Shown: positions 1 through 10,995, counted from the first letter of the stretch. The stretch is DNA of 64,000 nucleotides from Quercus robur (GCF_932294415.1 NC_065545.1:42260327-42324326), one strand, 5' to 3'. Notes: a model not told the origin generated them from the letters alone. Numbers and translations: made by a program.

Positions 1-57
1 CAGAAACCCAACTGCTCTGTCTGCTAATTCCATCCTGATATTGATGGCTTTCACTAC
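1..57 (-). CDS. Probable internal exon of a host gene cut by the window edge
   Basis: Read on the minus strand, a pyrimidine-rich stretch ends in CATTACAG at about 65-58. It is followed by an open stretch that translates as VVKAINIRMELADRAVGFL up to the window edge. This looks like a splice acceptor followed by a coding exon, with the rest of the gene to the left of the window. I do not recognise the protein. No upstream exon was found further right, so the gene's 5' part may be hidden in the next kilobases or the call may be wrong. Confidence 0.35.
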
Positions 58-590
58 CTGTAATGCAAGTATAAAGAAGACAAATCAGCAACTGCGCACA
101 TAGTAGCTGACACTTTGATCAAACATTAACAAGTATCATAATGTGCATCACATACAAACAAGCTACCATAAACAACCCCCCTCTCCCCCCCAACCCCACT
201 CTCCCTCTTTCCTCTTCTTCACCCACAAAAAGTATAATAACAAGAAGAGAATTCTCAGGGTTGCATGGAATCAAAGCATTGGAATTGGATATCTAGTCCC
301 TCGGTATGTAAATGAGCTTCAAATTGAATCAAATTTGTAAGGTAGTACAAAGAAATTTCACTGCAAATGTCACAGCCCCAAACCCAACTACATGAATTTG
401 GTGTTCAGTACTATTTCTGTCAACTTTAATATGCAAATAAAGCGCTAAAATCTCCACAATATAATCATATAAAGTAAACCCAAAGAATGACATTCACGAG
501 TGAAAATCAAAATCCTTCACAGTTTTCGAATTGCCAGAGCACAAGCCACCTCAAGCTTAGAGCTCAGATCCCTCCACCTCTTCCTTCAAA
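58..590. other. No gene seen; probable intron or intergenic DNA
   Basis: AT-rich, with a C-rich stretch near 176-202. A 65-codon open frame at 143-340 has low-complexity composition and no recognisable domain. About 500-590 looks like the 5' leader of the ribosomal protein retrocopy that follows. Confidence 0.5.
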
Positions 591-1454
591 ATGGTGAAAG
601 TTCGTAGCTGACGGAGTTTTCTACGCCGAGCTGAACAAGGTACAGACCCATGAGCTCACTGAGGACGGTTACTCCGGCGTCGACGTTAGGGTTACCCGAT
701 GCAAACCAAGATCATCATCAGAGCCGCACAAACACCAAACATTCTCAGTGAGAAGGGAAGAAGGATCAGAGCGCTGACCTAGGTGGTACAGAAAAGGTTC
801 AAGTTTCCAGAGAACAGCATAGAGCTTTACGCTGAGAAAGTTAACAACAGAGAGCTTTGCGCTATTGCTCAGGCCAAGTCTCTCTGATACAAGCTTCTCG
901 GAGGTCTCGCTGTAAGGAGGGCTTGCTATGGTGTACTGAGATTTGTCATGGAAAGCGAGGCAAAGGGATGTGAGGTGATTGTTAGTGGAAAGCTTGGGGC
1001 ACATCGTGCAAAGGCCATGAAGTTCAAGGATGGATATGTGATTTCTTCTGGTCAGCCAGTCAATGAATATATTGACTCTGCCGTTAGACATGTTCAAGGT
1101 CAAGATAATGCTTAATTGGGATCCCCACGGCAAGATGGGCCCAAAAGTCCCTTACCTGATCTGGTCACGATCCACACTCCAAAGGAGGAGGATCATTTCC
1201 GGTCGCCTGCAGTGGCAACAGATATTGAAGTCCTCCCTATGGCGTAAAGCTTCATGGTTATTACTCTAATGAACTAGTAATCCAAGCGGTACTTTTGAGT
1301 ATCTGAGTTCTGTAGTTGTTGCTTATTGCCAATATTGGGTACAAGGACTTTTAATGTGTTCTACCTTTTTTATTGTGTGGAAGATTTCAAATTTTGAATT
1401 ATAGTTAATTAATCATTAAATTTGTTTCTTATTTATCCAAAAAAAAAAAAAAAA
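591..1454 (+). pseudogene. RPS3: Processed pseudogene (retrocopy) of 40S ribosomal protein S3
   Basis: Translation in shifting frames follows plant cytosolic ribosomal protein S3 almost throughout. It shows the [10 protein letters not shown] start region, the KH-domain region, [33 protein letters not shown], the [14 protein letters not shown] segment and a C-terminal part ending at the stop at 1245-1247. It has no introns. A 3' untranslated tail of about 190 bases ends in a 16-base poly(A) run at 1439-1454, as expected for LINE-mediated retroposition of an mRNA. It is dead: the N-terminus is out of frame, there are stops at 780-782 (TAG) and 885-887 (TGA, probably from CGA), and about a dozen codons are missing near 1098 with a frame change. 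A flanking target duplication is at best weak (AAAATCA near 502 and again after the poly(A)). Confidence 0.92.
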
Positions 1455-3147
1455 CAATTAAAATCATGTAGCCCTCAAAGGTAGAAAACATAAAGAATAA
1501 AAAAAAAATTATTCAGGAATATTTCTAATTCCAACTGAAATCCTTGGACAAGAAAACTGCCTCCAGCTTCACAAGAGTACCCACAATGTGCTAAACCTCT
1601 ATTGTATCAAACTTGATCTGAAAAAAAAGAAAAATATATATGTGTGTGTGTATGAAAAGGATGAGCTTAACAGCCTAGTAAGTAGAAATACAAAATATTC
1701 ACAAGACTGGGTGTCTAGTAAGGACAGAGATTATACACACACACACACACTCTCGTAAGTGATTTCAGTATAACAATTTATAGTCTCTTTGTAAGAAAAT
1801 AAAACTCACTTAAAAACAGATATGCCTTGAGATGCTCATGAAAAGTGTAAACAGTGATAATGACAAATAGAGATATCATAAGTTAATTAGCTCTAAATAG
1901 TAAGAACATAATTTTCAATCAGTGACATATAGAAAATTTATTATTATTTTTAAGGTAAAACTGATACGTTTAGCTACAGGTATGGGATTGAACCACATGT
2001 GAATCGAACAAATATAGACAATTCATAAGTTTACAAAATCAATATCTCGGGACTGAAGCACATATTTCACACACAGAATTTTGGTTACATTGCATCGGCT
2101 CCATTTATTGGAAACCAAAGGCCAGCAATTTAACCAATGCTGGCTAGTTACTGTCTATTGCCCTTATTCGAAGGGTCTTAAACACTGCATCAATACTAAA
2201 GGCTAACAACTTAACCCCTGTTAGCCATGGCCACACTGCATTGACTCTCTTCAATGAGATCACGAAGGCCAATAACTTAACCCCAATTGGCCAGGGTTCA
2301 CCACTTTACACTATATACCTGATCCAGAGTTTCAAACCCAAAATAAGGTCCACAATATCTTAAGAAATGATTTTACAGTTGCATGATCATCAGAAGAATC
2401 ATATTCATAATTTACAGGAACACTAGCACTCAAGCAAACCAATAAATAAATTTACTCTGAAACATATCAGTATGCTATGAATATCTTGTTTTGCTGCTGT
2501 CCAAGACTTTTATAAGCCTTTTGGATATTAGTTTGATCACCTTGTCACAAAGCACTAAAGTTGCTTGACCCATGTGTGATTTAGGAAAATATCCAGTGGC
2601 ACTTTGAATACTTGGGTATGTAAAATAACTTTCAAAGAAAAACTTTTTTTTCTAGAAAAAGCAGACAGAAAAATCATAATGTCAAAAAATAAATTTTTTT
2701 TGATAAGTTCATTATGTCAAAATAATTTTCTAGAAAGATCATATATATGGTGGAGAACAAAGAGCATAATGTGCATAACCACTTACATTACTTAAGTTCC
2801 TTCAAAAGTCCAACTGTGATGCCTACCAAGAAGTCGAAAAACAATTGCTTAATGATCCACCACAAGAGATATAAATTCTATCGCGCTATCACAAACTAAT
2901 TTAAGAGAATAACCCCATGAAACTACCATAGACTAGCACTCAAAATCAACTAACCTTCCTTACTACTATGTGGGGTTAACTAGATGACCCTTAGCTCACA
3001 GTTTAGAAATTCCTAGGATTCCCAACTTCTAGACATTATCAAATTCTAAGTTAGCTCAACGTCACAAGGACATTACAAATGCTCATACAAGAACCAAACA
3101 AGTTTAAGTGATATTGTGAGATAATGAAACCATAATGTCATAGGACA
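1455..3147. other. Intergenic, no gene seen
   Basis: AT-rich non-coding DNA with short TG and AC microsatellites near 1640-1652 and 1735-1750. The notable structure is the trio of short hairpins at 2120-2292. A 63-codon open frame at 2604-2795 has no domain and is not supported. Confidence 0.6.
2120..2292. repeat. Three tandem hairpin repeats with compensatory stem changes
   Basis: Three related units are spaced 81 and 66 bases apart, each with a 7-8 bp inverted repeat around a loop that keeps a TTAACC core. The stems are GGCCAGCA/TGCTGGC (2120-2127 with 2138-2144), GGCTAACA/TGTTAGCC (2201-2208 with 2219-2226) and GGCCAAT/ATTGGCC (2267-2273 with 2286-2292). The arms differ between units but stay complementary within each unit. 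CACTGCAT-like words precede units two and three, so this looks like an old tandem duplication. Function is unknown. Confidence 0.6.
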
Positions 3148-4745
3148 TTTTTATTTTTTTTTTGATAAGTAATAAAGAATTATTGATATCAAAGAAAGAG
3201 ACACCCAAATACACAGGGAGTATACAAGGGTATACCATCAAATACAGAAATTACATAAATCAAGAATAGAAAAGAAAGAATGGATTCTCAATACTGACAA
3301 CTAATCCATTAAGGTTCTAAAAAAGAATAACTTGAGATCTGGCATAGTTCTCTCATCATCTTCAAAACACCTGCTATTTCTTTTTTTCCAAAGACACTAC
3401 ATCAAACAATGGGGAACTATTCATATGTGACCATTTCGATGACGACCAAACCGACCTAGCCAGCAAGCTAGAAGCTCAACAATAGACTTTGGCATAACCT
3501 AACTTACTCCAAAAAAACCCAAAACCATAGACCACAGATCCGTAGCAACCAGGCAATGAAGTAAGAGATGGTCAACTAATTTACCATTACACTTGCACAT
3601 AAAACACTAATCCATAATCCATACCTTTTTTTCCTTACATTGTCAATTGCCAAACTTTCCCCCAAGGCAGCAGTCCATACAAAAAAAGCCACTCGTGAAG
3701 GGACCTTCTGCTTCCATATACCTTTCCAAGGAAAAATATTATCACTAGGGTCAACTAAAAGATGGTAATAAGAACTAACCAAAAATCCCTTAATCCTATT
3801 TGGTTTCCAACACATCTTATCCTCCCCAATCCCCTTAAAAATGTGCCGTAAATAGTATCCATGAAGCTCAACAATGCCTCCAATTCCCAATCATGAACAA
3901 CCCTTAAAAAATGTACATCCCGATGAAGGACCCCATTGGTGAACTTCATAAGCTTGCAAATCCTAAATAATTTAGGATAGCAAACAACAAGAGAAGTCTC
4001 TCCACACCACTAAATAATTCGGGATAGCAAACAGCAAGAGAAGTCTCTCCACACCACCAATCTTGCCAAAACTTCACTCTCGACCCATCACCAACGTCAT
4101 ACAAAATATAAAGAGACAAAGAAAGCCAACCCCATCTAATATTTTTCCACGAATTCACACCATAGGGACCAGAAACTGAACTAGTACACCAGTCACCCCA
4201 TTCACATCCATACTTCATCTCTATCACTTGTCACCAAAGAGCATCCCTCTCAAGCCCAAATCTCCACAACCACTTCCCTAGTAAGGTTTCATTAAAAAGT
4301 CTCAAATTCCTAATCCCCAAACCACGTGAAGAAAGTGGAGCACAAACAGTAGCCCATTTAACTAGGTGAAATTTGGGCTCATCCCCTAGGCAACCCCATA
4401 AAAGTTCCGTTGAAGTTTTGCAATCTGGTAAGCCACATAAGCAGGGATAGGAAATAAGGAGTGAAAATAAGTAGGTAGATTCAATAGAGTTCTTTTAATT
4501 AAAGTAACTCTACCTCCCTTGGATAAGTACAATTGTTTCCATCCCGCCAATCTCCTTTCCATCTTCTCCAAAATTGGATTCCATATTGTCTTCTCCTTGA
4601 ATTTTGCACCCAAAGGAAGCCCCAAATATTTCATAGGAAGAGAACCTTGCTTATAGACCAGAACATTTACCAATAACTCAATGTTATGAACCGCTCCCAT
4701 AGGCACCATTGTTATGTACACATTATACTCTTGGTTTGCTAACAG
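3148..4745 (-). mobile_element. 5'-truncated LINE (L1-type), C-terminal half of ORF2
   Basis: On the minus strand, broken frames spell the end of a plant L1 reverse-transcriptase polyprotein. There is the post-RT segment with [16 protein letters not shown] and [15 protein letters not shown] (4386-4721), then a tryptophan-rich region (3946-4227), then the zf-RVT region with VPSRVAFFVWTAALGE (3576-3890). The 3' end carries TTGATATCAATAATTC followed by an A-rich tail, seen as the T-rich run at 3148-3163 on the plus strand. Several frameshifts separate the pieces and no RT core or endonuclease remains. No clear target duplication was found. It lies head to head with the LINE that starts at 4978. 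Confidence 0.85.
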
Positions 4746-4977
4746 AAGGCCATGACCATTGTTGATAAGTAACTAGCTCATAATTTTATTTATTTTGGGA
4801 CCTTCAGTAGATGACGAGAATGTGTATTAGGTCACTTTTATCAAACATTGTAATCAAGCACCGATTCTAGTAATCAAACCTTATAAATTTCTAGACCTAA
4901 GATCTTCAAAGAATAATCAATGTAATATACAAGACCACTTAAAATTAAGAGTGCAACCATCAGGTCATAAACCTGAA

Positions 4978-7296
4978 TATCCTACAGGAGGCTAAGGGTG
5001 ATAAGGCTCCCGGTCCAGATGGTTTTACTATGGCTTTCTTTCAAAAATGTTGGTGTGTTCTTGAGAAGGAGATTTTGGCTTTTTTTGCAGACTTTCACAA
5101 AGAATGTATCTTTGAAAAATCACTCAATGCCACCTTTCTATGTTTGATACCCAAGAAGCTTAGTGCAGTCAATATTAGAGATTTCCGCCCAATTAGCCTG
5201 GTGGGTAGTTTGTACAAGCTACTTTCAAAGGTTTTGGCACATAGACTGCGTTGTGTGTTGGATAAACTTATTTCCAACTCCCAAAATTCTTTTGTTGGGG
5301 GAAGACAGATACTTGACTCTGTTCTTATTGCAAATGAATGCTTGGATAGTAGATTGAAGAGTGGTATTTCGGGTGTGATTATTAAATTGGATATTGAGAA
5401 GGCTTATGACCATGTGAGTTGGAGTGTCCTATTTTACCTTATGGAGAGGATGGGTTTTGGGGAGAAGTGGGGGAGATGGATGAAGATGTGTATTTCTACT
5501 GCTCGTTTTTCTGTCCTTATTAATGGGTCTCCTGTTGGTTTCTTTGGTAGCTCTCGTGGTCTTTGCCAAGGGGATCCTTTATCTCCACTCCTATTCTTAT
5601 TGGTAATGGAGGTATTGAGCAGGTTGTTGAAAAGGACAGAAGATGGAGGCTTTATCAGTGGTTTCCAAGCAAATCCCAATACACATGGAGGTTTGCATAT
5701 TTCTCATCTTTTGTTTGCTGATGATACTATTCTCTTTTGTGATGCATCAAAGGAACAATTATTACATATTTGTATGGTTCTAATTTTCTTTGAAGCTATC
5801 ACAAGACTGAAAGTAAATGTTGGCAAGAGTGAGATTGTGCCGGTTGGTGAGGTTGGGAACTTGGATGCTTAGCTCGTATCTTATGTTGTAAGGTAGGCTG
5901 TTTACCCATGTCTTATTTGGGGATGCCTTTGGGGGCACATTATAAGGATTCCTCAATTTGGAACCCTATCATTGAAAGGATGGAAAAAAAGTTTGCAGGT
6001 TGGAAGCAGTTATATTTGTCAAAAGGAGGAAGACTTACTTTATTGAAGAGTACTTTATCAAGTCTCCCTACTTATTATTTATCTTTGTTCACTATCCCAC
6101 AACATGTGGCGGACAGATTAGAGAAAATTCAGAGGGATTTCCTTTGGGGGAGATCTAATGAGGTCTTTAAATTCTCACTTGTTGCTTGGGAGAAAGTTGT
6201 GTGGCCAGTGGAATCTGGTGGCTTGGGCATCCGGAAAATTGGGCTGTTTAACCAAGCTTTGCTTGGGAAGTGGCTCTGGAGATTTGGAAATGAGGTCACA
6301 CGGTTATGGAGGCAGGTTATAGCTTCCAAATATGGGGAGGCCAGTGGGGGATGGTGTACTAGAGTTGTTAGAGGGACTCATGATTGTGGTATGTGGAAGA
6401 ACATTAGGAAGGGGGCTGAGAGTTTCTTTGGTCATGTGTTGTATGCGGCAGGAGAGGGTTTTCGTATCAGATTCTGGCACGACCCTTGGAGTAGCCCTAC
6501 TGCCTTGAAAGATTTAGATTCAGCACTGTTTGCTATTGCGGTGAACAAGGAAGCTATGATATCAGAAATGGTTGATTATGATTCGGATGGGGGTGGTAGA
6601 AGCTGGAACTTATGTTTCCGTCGTGCATTTCAAGACTGGGAGACAGGGATCTTTTATGATTTCTTTGCGTATATCTCTTCTAAGTTACCTAGGGGGGGTG
6701 ATGATACCATGATATGGCAATTGAATCGTAGTGGTGTTTTTGATGTGTGCTCTTTCTGTAATTCATTGCTAGCAGCTCCAGTGGTGTCTTTTCCTTGGAA
6801 GAGCATTTGGTGTGTTAAGGTACCTAAAAGGGTGGCTTTCTTCTTATGGACAGCTGCTAGGGGTGGGCTTCTTACTATAGAAAACCTCGTTAAGAAGACA
6901 TTACCTCTTGTGAATTGGTGCTGCCTTTGTCGAGGTGAAGAGGAAACTGTGGATCATTTATTGATCCATTGTAAGTATGCTTATACTTTGTGGAGTGAAG
7001 TCCTTCGTTTGTTTGGGGTTCAGTGGGTGATGCCGAAGAATGTTGTTTCTCTTCTTACTGCATGGTGGAATTGGTTGGGGAGTCACACTTCAAAAGTGTG
7101 GAATATGGTTCCAACTTGTATTATGTGGTTAATTTGGAAGGAGCGCAATGCCTGTACTTTTGAGGAAACCGAGAGACTTGTAGACTGTGTGAAGTCTTTG
7201 CTACTTAGGACTTTGTTTGAGTGGTCCCGGGTTTGGGGGTTTACGCATTGTCACTCTTTGTTTGATTTCCTTAATTCTGTTAGCCTTTCTGTTTGA
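4978..7296 (+). pseudogene. LINE ORF2 remnant: reverse transcriptase and zf-RVT
   Basis: Reverse-transcriptase motifs are readable up to 5872: [36 protein letters not shown], the QGDPLSP block and the catalytic [13 protein letters not shown] single-base deletion in a short T run at about 5869-5871 shifts the frame and creates the stop at 5870-5872. From 5908 the protein continues for 462 codons: the MSYLGMPLGAHYKDSSIWNP segment, [11 protein letters not shown], and a zf-RVT domain with VPKRVAFFLWTAARGG and CCLCRGEEETVDHLLIHC (about 6800-7000). It ends at 7296. There is no RNase H domain after zf-RVT, unlike the L1 at 13693. Apart from the one frameshift it is fairly well preserved, so the insertion is not very old. 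Confidence 0.88.
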
Positions 7297-7392
7297 TTGG
7301 TTTGTATTCTTTTTAGTGCAGTGAGTTTACTATCGTAAATTCATTGTGCTTTTTTATCAATAAAACTGTTATTATCTATCAAAAAAAAAAAA
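4978..7392 (+). mobile_element. 5'-truncated LINE (L1-type) with RT core and poly(A) tail
   Basis: The element begins abruptly inside the reverse-transcriptase domain, at a segment reading [10 protein letters not shown], and runs through the end of ORF2 to a short 3' untranslated region. It closes with AATAAAACTG and a poly(A) run at about 7381-7392. Endonuclease and ORF1 are missing, which is typical of incomplete target-primed reverse transcription. It lies back to back with the LINE at 3148-4745. No convincing target duplication was seen at the ends. Confidence 0.88.
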
Positions 7393-7751
7393 TTTCATGA
7401 GTGTCCTTGCCTCTCTAAATTCTAAGTTTTTTTTTTTTTTTAAAAAAGGTAAAATGTACTCACCAAATGGGTTTTGAACTCACGACCTTACCCTCGACCC
7501 ATTTGAACAAGAGCCCATTAAAATCCTAAGCACAAACATTATAAATTTTTTTATAAAAAAAATTGAGATTCTGTTAAGAAATAAATTACTTTCAGCAGAG
7601 TCTAGTTTCTGAAGACAAAAAGCCCATAAAATTGAAATATGAGATAGAAAATATTAGGTGCATTATAAGAGTAAAAGACCACCTCAAAACACAATAAACT
7701 ACAATCTTAAATTCTTCAAAGCTTTTATCTATGGTAGAAGAACTTCAACTT
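7393..7751. other. No gene seen; possible SINE-like fragment
   Basis: Contains a poly(T) run near 7425-7441. Read on the minus strand, a stretch at about 7470-7515 has tRNA-like words (GAGTTCAAAACCC resembling a B box, TTGTTCAAATGGG weakly resembling an A box). This may be a decayed tRNA-derived SINE but is not strong. Confidence 0.3.
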
Positions 7752-8418
7752 GCAAATCACAGGGCCGGCCCTTCCCTTAGGCGAGTTAGGCAATTGCCTA
7801 AGGCCCCCAAGTGGAAGGGGGCCCCAAAATTTTAGAAAAGAACCAACCGGGTAGTAGAGGAAAAAAAAAAAATATATATATATATATATATTTAGTTTCA
7901 AATGAATTACAAAAATAATCTGGCACATCCTTTTAACCAAAAAAAACAAAAATTTTGGTAAATCCTATTAAACATTGGTTCTAAACAAAATCATTGACCA
8001 AAAATCAACCAGATAAACTACAAATCCGATCTAAGAGATTAACCACAAAACAATCACAAATCAAAACAAATAAATCCACTCAAAACCCTAAAAATTTTAC
8101 CTTTCTCTCTAGTCTCTGCTCTCCGCCTCTCTCTAGTCTCCAGTCTCCAGCTGAACCGCCTCAGCCTCTCTCTGATTCTCTGCTCTCCGCCTCTCTCAAG
8201 TCTCAACTGCTCACCTCACCTCACCGTATCAGGTTCTGAGGTTCAGGAATCAGGTATAAAATTATAATAAATATTTGGGCTTTTATTTGTTAAGAACTTA
8301 AGATAACTTTGTTTGTTTGGGCCCTCCCTGGCTGGTTTTGTAACTTGTTTATCACTTATCAGTTTATCATTATGGCTGCCTGGACCCTCCCTGGACTGGG
8401 CGTTAAGTTTGGGCCTTC

Positions 8419-8460
<42 letters not shown>

Positions 8461-8805
8461 TTATTAATTTATTATTTTTTAAAGTCTGCATTTTTTTTTT
8501 TTTTTAGTTATAGATAGGATTTGTTTTTTGTTTGTTTGTTTATTTTTTTTATTATTATTTTTTTTTTGGTGGGTGGGCCTTATTAATAAGTCTTGTGTCA
8601 GTGTTATGGCTGTGCTTAAATTTTTGTTATGCTTGTACTTAATTTTTTTTTCAATTTATGTTGGTTGAGATTGCTAAAAACTTGTTATTATTCAGTGAAA
8701 CTACAACAATACTTTTTATATAAATCAAGTTCTATTTCTCATTTGCTCTACACTTGAAAGTTATTTTTTTATTTTAGTCTTTATAAATATATTGTTTGAT
8801 TAGAA

Positions 8806-9097
8806 ATGTCTACTAGAAAATATATATCTGGATATGAAAAACTTAAAAAAAGAAGAAAAATTAATTGAGTCTAAAAAAGGATCAATGGATAAATTTGTTA
8901 TTAATAATAAACAAAATATAACACAAAATTTAGATGAAAATATCACAAATGAGCAAGAAATTCACCAAAATAATTTAGAAGAAGATGATGTTCAATTTTG
9001 CAATACAACAAATCTTGATAATGAATTTCAAAATAATTTAGAAGAAAATGAAAATAATTATGAAAAATATAATATAAAAATATTAAATAAACATTAA
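8806..9097 (+). pseudogene. Remnant of hAT transposase N-terminus
   Basis: A start codon at 8806 opens a frame reading MSTRKYISGYEKLKKRRKI, followed by a stop. The adjacent frame continues with a glutamate- and asparagine-rich stretch through IESKKGSMDKFV to 9097. This matches the usual beginning of plant hAT transposases of the TTF/zf-MYM-like, hAT C-terminal dimerisation group, where a basic GYEK motif precedes a KGSMDKF-type segment. It is frameshifted once and truncated before any catalytic domain. Identification rests on the N-terminal motifs and on its place inside an element with hAT ends. Confidence 0.65.
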
Positions 9098-9120
9098 TTT
9101 AATTAACATATAAGTATAAA

Positions 9121-9176
9121 AAAAGGCCCAATTTTTAGTTCTCACCTTAAGACCCAAAATGTCTAGGGTCACCCCT
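9121..9176. other. Internal copy of an hAT right terminus
   Basis: This stretch contains TCTCACCTTAAGACCCAAAA followed by TGTCTAGGGTCACCCCTA. It closely parallels the true right end at about 10945-10987 (TCTCGCCTTAGGCCCCAAAA, then TGTCTAGGGCCGCCTCTG). The element may therefore be a nested or tandemly joined pair of hAT copies, with 7760-9176 as one unit and later material added before the second terminus. Confidence 0.55.
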
Positions 9177-9909
9177 ATTTCCCTCTCATCCTCTCTCTTA
9201 CTCAACCCACGTCACACCGTGCTCCATGGCTGATCACCAAGCTCTCCTTTTAAACCTCTATGGTCGGAGCTTTTTAAGCTCATCACCTCTAATCATGCAT
9301 CACTACTGAAACCCAGCCAAAATCAAATCACGACCACCACCATGGCCAAAACCCAGAAGCCCACCAAATCACAAATTAAATCACACCCACCGAAATCAAA
9401 ACACAAAACCCACAAAACAACCAAAATCACAAAATGAAAACACTGAAAGTGAACCCACCATTAAAAAAATATATATTGGTTTTGTTATTATATTTTAGAA
9501 GGATAATCATCTTGTTGAACTAATTTTAGATCCAAATTAATCAAACAAATAAATAAATAAACAAAAATCACACACCATAATCTGGTGAAGTCTCGTGAGC
9601 CACAATTTCACCTAAATGGATCGTCTGAGTTGAGAGGAAGAGATTTTCATAGTTTTTTGCTCGGCAGCACAATCTTCGATTTCCTTTCTTAATGTGGCTT
9701 TCGCTCGCTCCTCTCCTGTCAGCCTAGACGACGTATAAAGAGAAATAAAAGGAAGAAGAACAAAGCACCGCATAAAAAAGAAGAAAAGAAAAATAGTGAG
9801 AGAAGAAAGACGAACTGAGATCAGGTGCACTGTCGCAGGTATTTTTTTTATACATTTTTTACTCTTTTTTTTAAAAAAACTTTTTAACTCTCTTTTAATA
9901 TATTTTATT

Positions 9910-9959
9910 TAATGGTTGAGATTGAAAGTTGTTTTTTCAACTTTTAATCTCAGCCATTA
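9910..9959. repeat. 22-bp inverted repeat with 6-base T loop
   Basis: The arms at 9910-9931 and 9938-9959 pair over 22 positions with two G-T type mismatches, around a loop of six T. The sequence would form a strong hairpin in single-stranded form. It sits at the left edge of the ACATA array region inside the hAT element. It could be a small foldback element or the scar of an inverted duplication. Confidence 0.6.
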
Positions 9960-10009
9960 ATTATAATTGCATCAGGGTATTGCACTTGAATCTGAAAAAG
10001 ACAAAGAGA

Positions 10010-10345
10010 TCTACAAATACACATACACATACAAATACACATACACATACATAAGCACGCATAAACACATACATACAAATAAACATACATAAATATAACC
10101 ACGCATAAACACATACACATATACATACATAAGCACACATACACACATAAGCACACATACACACACATACATAAACATACACATACACATATACATACAC
10201 ATACAAATACACATAAACATATACACACATACACATAAATATACATATACATAAACATAAACACACATACACAAAAACACGTATAAACTCAAATAAACGT
10301 AAACATACACACACATAAACTTAAATATAAACATAAACACACATA
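10010..10345. repeat. Degenerate ACATA-type hexanucleotide array
   Basis: About 335 bases made almost wholly of ACATAC, ACATAA and ACAAAT words, giving an alternating purine-pyrimidine strand over long stretches. Translation of the opposite strand gives artefact open frames of V, Y, M and C repeats, which are not genes. A unique spacer of about 100 bases separates it from the next array. Confidence 0.9.
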
Positions 10346-10445
10346 AAAACTCGATTTAGCACACTAAAGTAACTAACGAAATTATTTGAGGATTGGTGTT
10401 AATTTGCAATTTTTTCTAGTCTATATGAAGGTTTAATTTTTTTTC

Positions 10446-10943
10446 AGTCTGTATGTGTGTTTATGTCTATGTATGTTTATGTTTATGTGTGTGTGTTTAT
10501 GTGTATGTGTGTTTATATTTGTTTGTTTTTGTTTATGTTTGTTTATGCGTGTTTATGTGTATGTGTGTTTATGTTTGTTTGTTTTTGTGTATGTTTGTTT
10601 GTGTTTGTGTTTGTGTTCGTGTTCATGTATGTTTATGTAAATACGTGTTTATGTTTATATTTATGTTTATAAATATAAATATATATAAACATACACACAT
10701 ACATAAACATACACACGTACATACACATTCATACACATACACATTCATAAACATACACAAATATATAAACATACATAAATATAAATGAACATAAACATAA
10801 ACACACATACACATAAACATAAACATAAACATACACATACACACACATAAACATACACATATACATACACATACACATACACACTCATACACATACACAT
10901 ACACATACACATACATAAATACACATACACATACACATATATT
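10446..10943. repeat. Giant imperfect palindrome of TATGTG and ACATAC arrays
   Basis: A TG-rich half (10446 to about 10665, words TATGTG and TATGTT) is followed, after an AT-rich centre near 10660-10690, by an AC-rich half (about 10685-10943, words ACATAC and ACATAA). The two halves are reverse-complementary in composition and word content, so the whole can fold into an imperfect cruciform of some 240 bp per arm. Strictly alternating purine-pyrimidine runs are also favourable for left-handed Z-DNA. The open frames through it are low-complexity artefacts. Confidence 0.85.
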
Positions 10944-10995
10944 TCTAATTCTCGCCTTAGGCCCCAAAATGTCTAGGGCCGCCTCTGGCAAATCA

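Larger units (their letters stand above)
7752..10995 (+). mobile_element. hAT-superfamily DNA transposon with perfect 8-bp target duplication
   Basis: The element proper spans 7760-10987 and is flanked by identical 8-bp direct repeats GCAAATCA at 7752-7759 and 10988-10995. The ends form an imperfect terminal inverted repeat: CAGGGCCGGCCCT on the left, CAGAGGCGGCCCT on the right read inward, 11 of 13 matching. CCTAAGGC-type subterminal words occur on both sides. An 8-bp duplication with CAG-type ends is diagnostic for hAT. The interior holds a remnant of the transposase start (8806-9097), a run of about 38 T near 8422-8459, a second internal copy of a right terminus near 9121-9176, and very long ACATA/TATGT arrays. 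It cannot encode a functional transposase. Confidence 0.9.

Noticed and set aside
143-340. 65-codon open frame on the plus strand
   Set aside because: Proline/serine-rich low-complexity translation, no domain, no convincing promoter or splice context.
9950-10991. Several overlapping open frames of 60-122 codons rich in V, Y, M and C
   Set aside because: They are direct translations of the ACATA and TATGT arrays and would be open by composition alone.
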